A DNA stretch of 45,910 bases from Liolophura sinensis (Eukaryota > Mollusca > Polyplacophora > Chitonida > Chitonidae), in contig NW_027018289.1 of the NCBI RefSeq assembly GCF_032854445.1, forward strand, positions 1 to 45,910. Reading direction: 5' to 3'. How positions within the stretch are numbered: the stretch's first letter is position 1; each line of letters opens with the position of its first letter. Shown here piece after piece: positions 45,801-45,910 of the stretch. Position numbers and translations under genes: made by a program. The notes under the pieces are model-generated. The model saw only the letters and a program-made list of their open reading frames with translations. It made no database searches and was not told the origin of the DNA.

Positions 45801-45910
45801 CCCAGCTGTTGAAAAATTGCAAATTTCCTTGGTTTCCATGGAGTAAGAGCCGTTGCTGGGCACGTGATCTTGACATCAATGATTATTCATTTGTGGCTAC
45901 AGCCAAAAGT
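45778..45910. repeat. Partial monomer at right edge
   Basis: The first 133 bases of a monomer, with CAATTGGGGCC (one extra G) and GACATCCCC variants. It ends inside ACAGCCAAAAGT, so the array runs on. Confidence 0.96.

Larger units (their letters stand above)
1..45910. repeat. Satellite DNA array, ~550-bp monomer, head to tail
   Basis: The window is filled by one tandem repeat. The landmark ATGCGCAATT recurs 87 times; successive spacings are 546-557 bp (72 times, mostly 550-551) or 405-408 bp (14 times). All copies lie in the same orientation, and no unrelated sequence interrupts them. Neighbouring copies usually differ at only a few bases plus a short variable tract. Copy-to-copy homogeneity with shared diagnostic variants is the known signature of satellite DNA evolving by unequal exchange and gene conversion. 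Both edges cut a monomer, so the true array is longer. I do not recognise the family. No rRNA, tRNA, telomeric repeat or transposase-like sequence is visible, so this is not an obvious rDNA spacer or a transposon cluster. Confidence 0.99.

Noticed and set aside
1-45910. CRISPR array or bacterial repeat locus
   Set aside because: The period is 550 bp with no short repeat/unique spacer alternation, no cas-like genes, and the repeated unit fills the entire period.
1-45910. CENP-B box in the monomer
   Set aside because: The TTCG sites (CCTTCGGTAGCCC and CATTCGATTTC contexts) lack the required downstream A and CGGG bases on either strand.
1-45910. Ribosomal DNA intergenic spacer subrepeats
   Set aside because: No rRNA-like sequence occurs in 45.9 kb, and the array has no unique flank; spacer subrepeat arrays would normally be interrupted by the genes.
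1-45910. Tandem transposable element or LTR cluster
   Set aside because: Monomers abut exactly, with no target-site duplications, terminal inverted repeats, LTR TG...CA ends or transposase/reverse transcriptase frames.

Overview
The whole window is one uninterrupted satellite DNA array. I see no protein-coding gene, RNA gene, transposon or CRISPR array in it. A monomer of about 550 bp (40.5% GC, hand-counted on the copy at 3607-4156) is repeated head to tail, always in the same orientation. A recurring landmark (ATGCGCAATT, used as monomer base 1) occurs 87 times from 449 to 45778, with one T-for-A change at 14571. This gives 86 complete monomers plus a partial one at each edge, so the array continues past both ends. 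Long stretches of this kind point to a eukaryotic genome in a heterochromatic setting such as a centromere, pericentromere or subtelomere. I do not recognise the satellite and cannot name the organism. The many short open reading frames on both strands are the same few chance frames replayed once per monomer.

Two size classes exist. 72 of the 86 monomers are about 550 bp. 14 are about 406 bp and share one 144-bp internal deletion with the same junction. Monomers also differ at linked diagnostic sites, which define types. K heads carry AATAAAG, GCCAAGC and CCCTGG; the other heads (G) carry AATAAGG, GCCAGGC and CCTTGG. Tails are A (CCAGGTCTTTTTTTC or CTAGG), B (CTAC...TGGTCTTTTTGCG) or C (CCAC...TGGTATTTTTTC). 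Delta marks the 144-bp deletion, always on a C tail.

Left domain (1 to about 25.7 kb): irregular higher-order repeats (HORs) ending in a near-invariant Delta-A-K module. The ground state looks like a 5-mer, K(B)-G(C)-G(B)-G(Delta)-G(A), of about 2.61 kb, seen at 449, 6215 and 12509. Expanded 6-mers (3057, 18829) and a 7-mer (21993) occur, as do contracted 4-, 3- and 2-mers (15122, 17179, 8824, 10188, 11146). Middle domain (25.7-33.1 kb): new diagnostic variants appear, including a directly repeated 2,057-bp tetramer (29005-31061 and 31062-33118). Right domain (33.1 kb to the end): no Delta or K monomer begins after 33119. A block first seen at 27354 recurs at 35869 and 39720, then come single-monomer expansions marked by CACGTGTTC.

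Four tracts (about 13.6-14.5, 17.8-20.7, 22.5-25.5 and 41.7-45.8 kb) are dense in private one-base, mostly homopolymer, indels. The stretch 25.7-40.2 kb has almost none. That contrast looks like uneven assembly polishing more than biology. The strongest biological content is the record of unequal exchange, including hybrid monomers whose breakpoints can be placed to within tens of bases.
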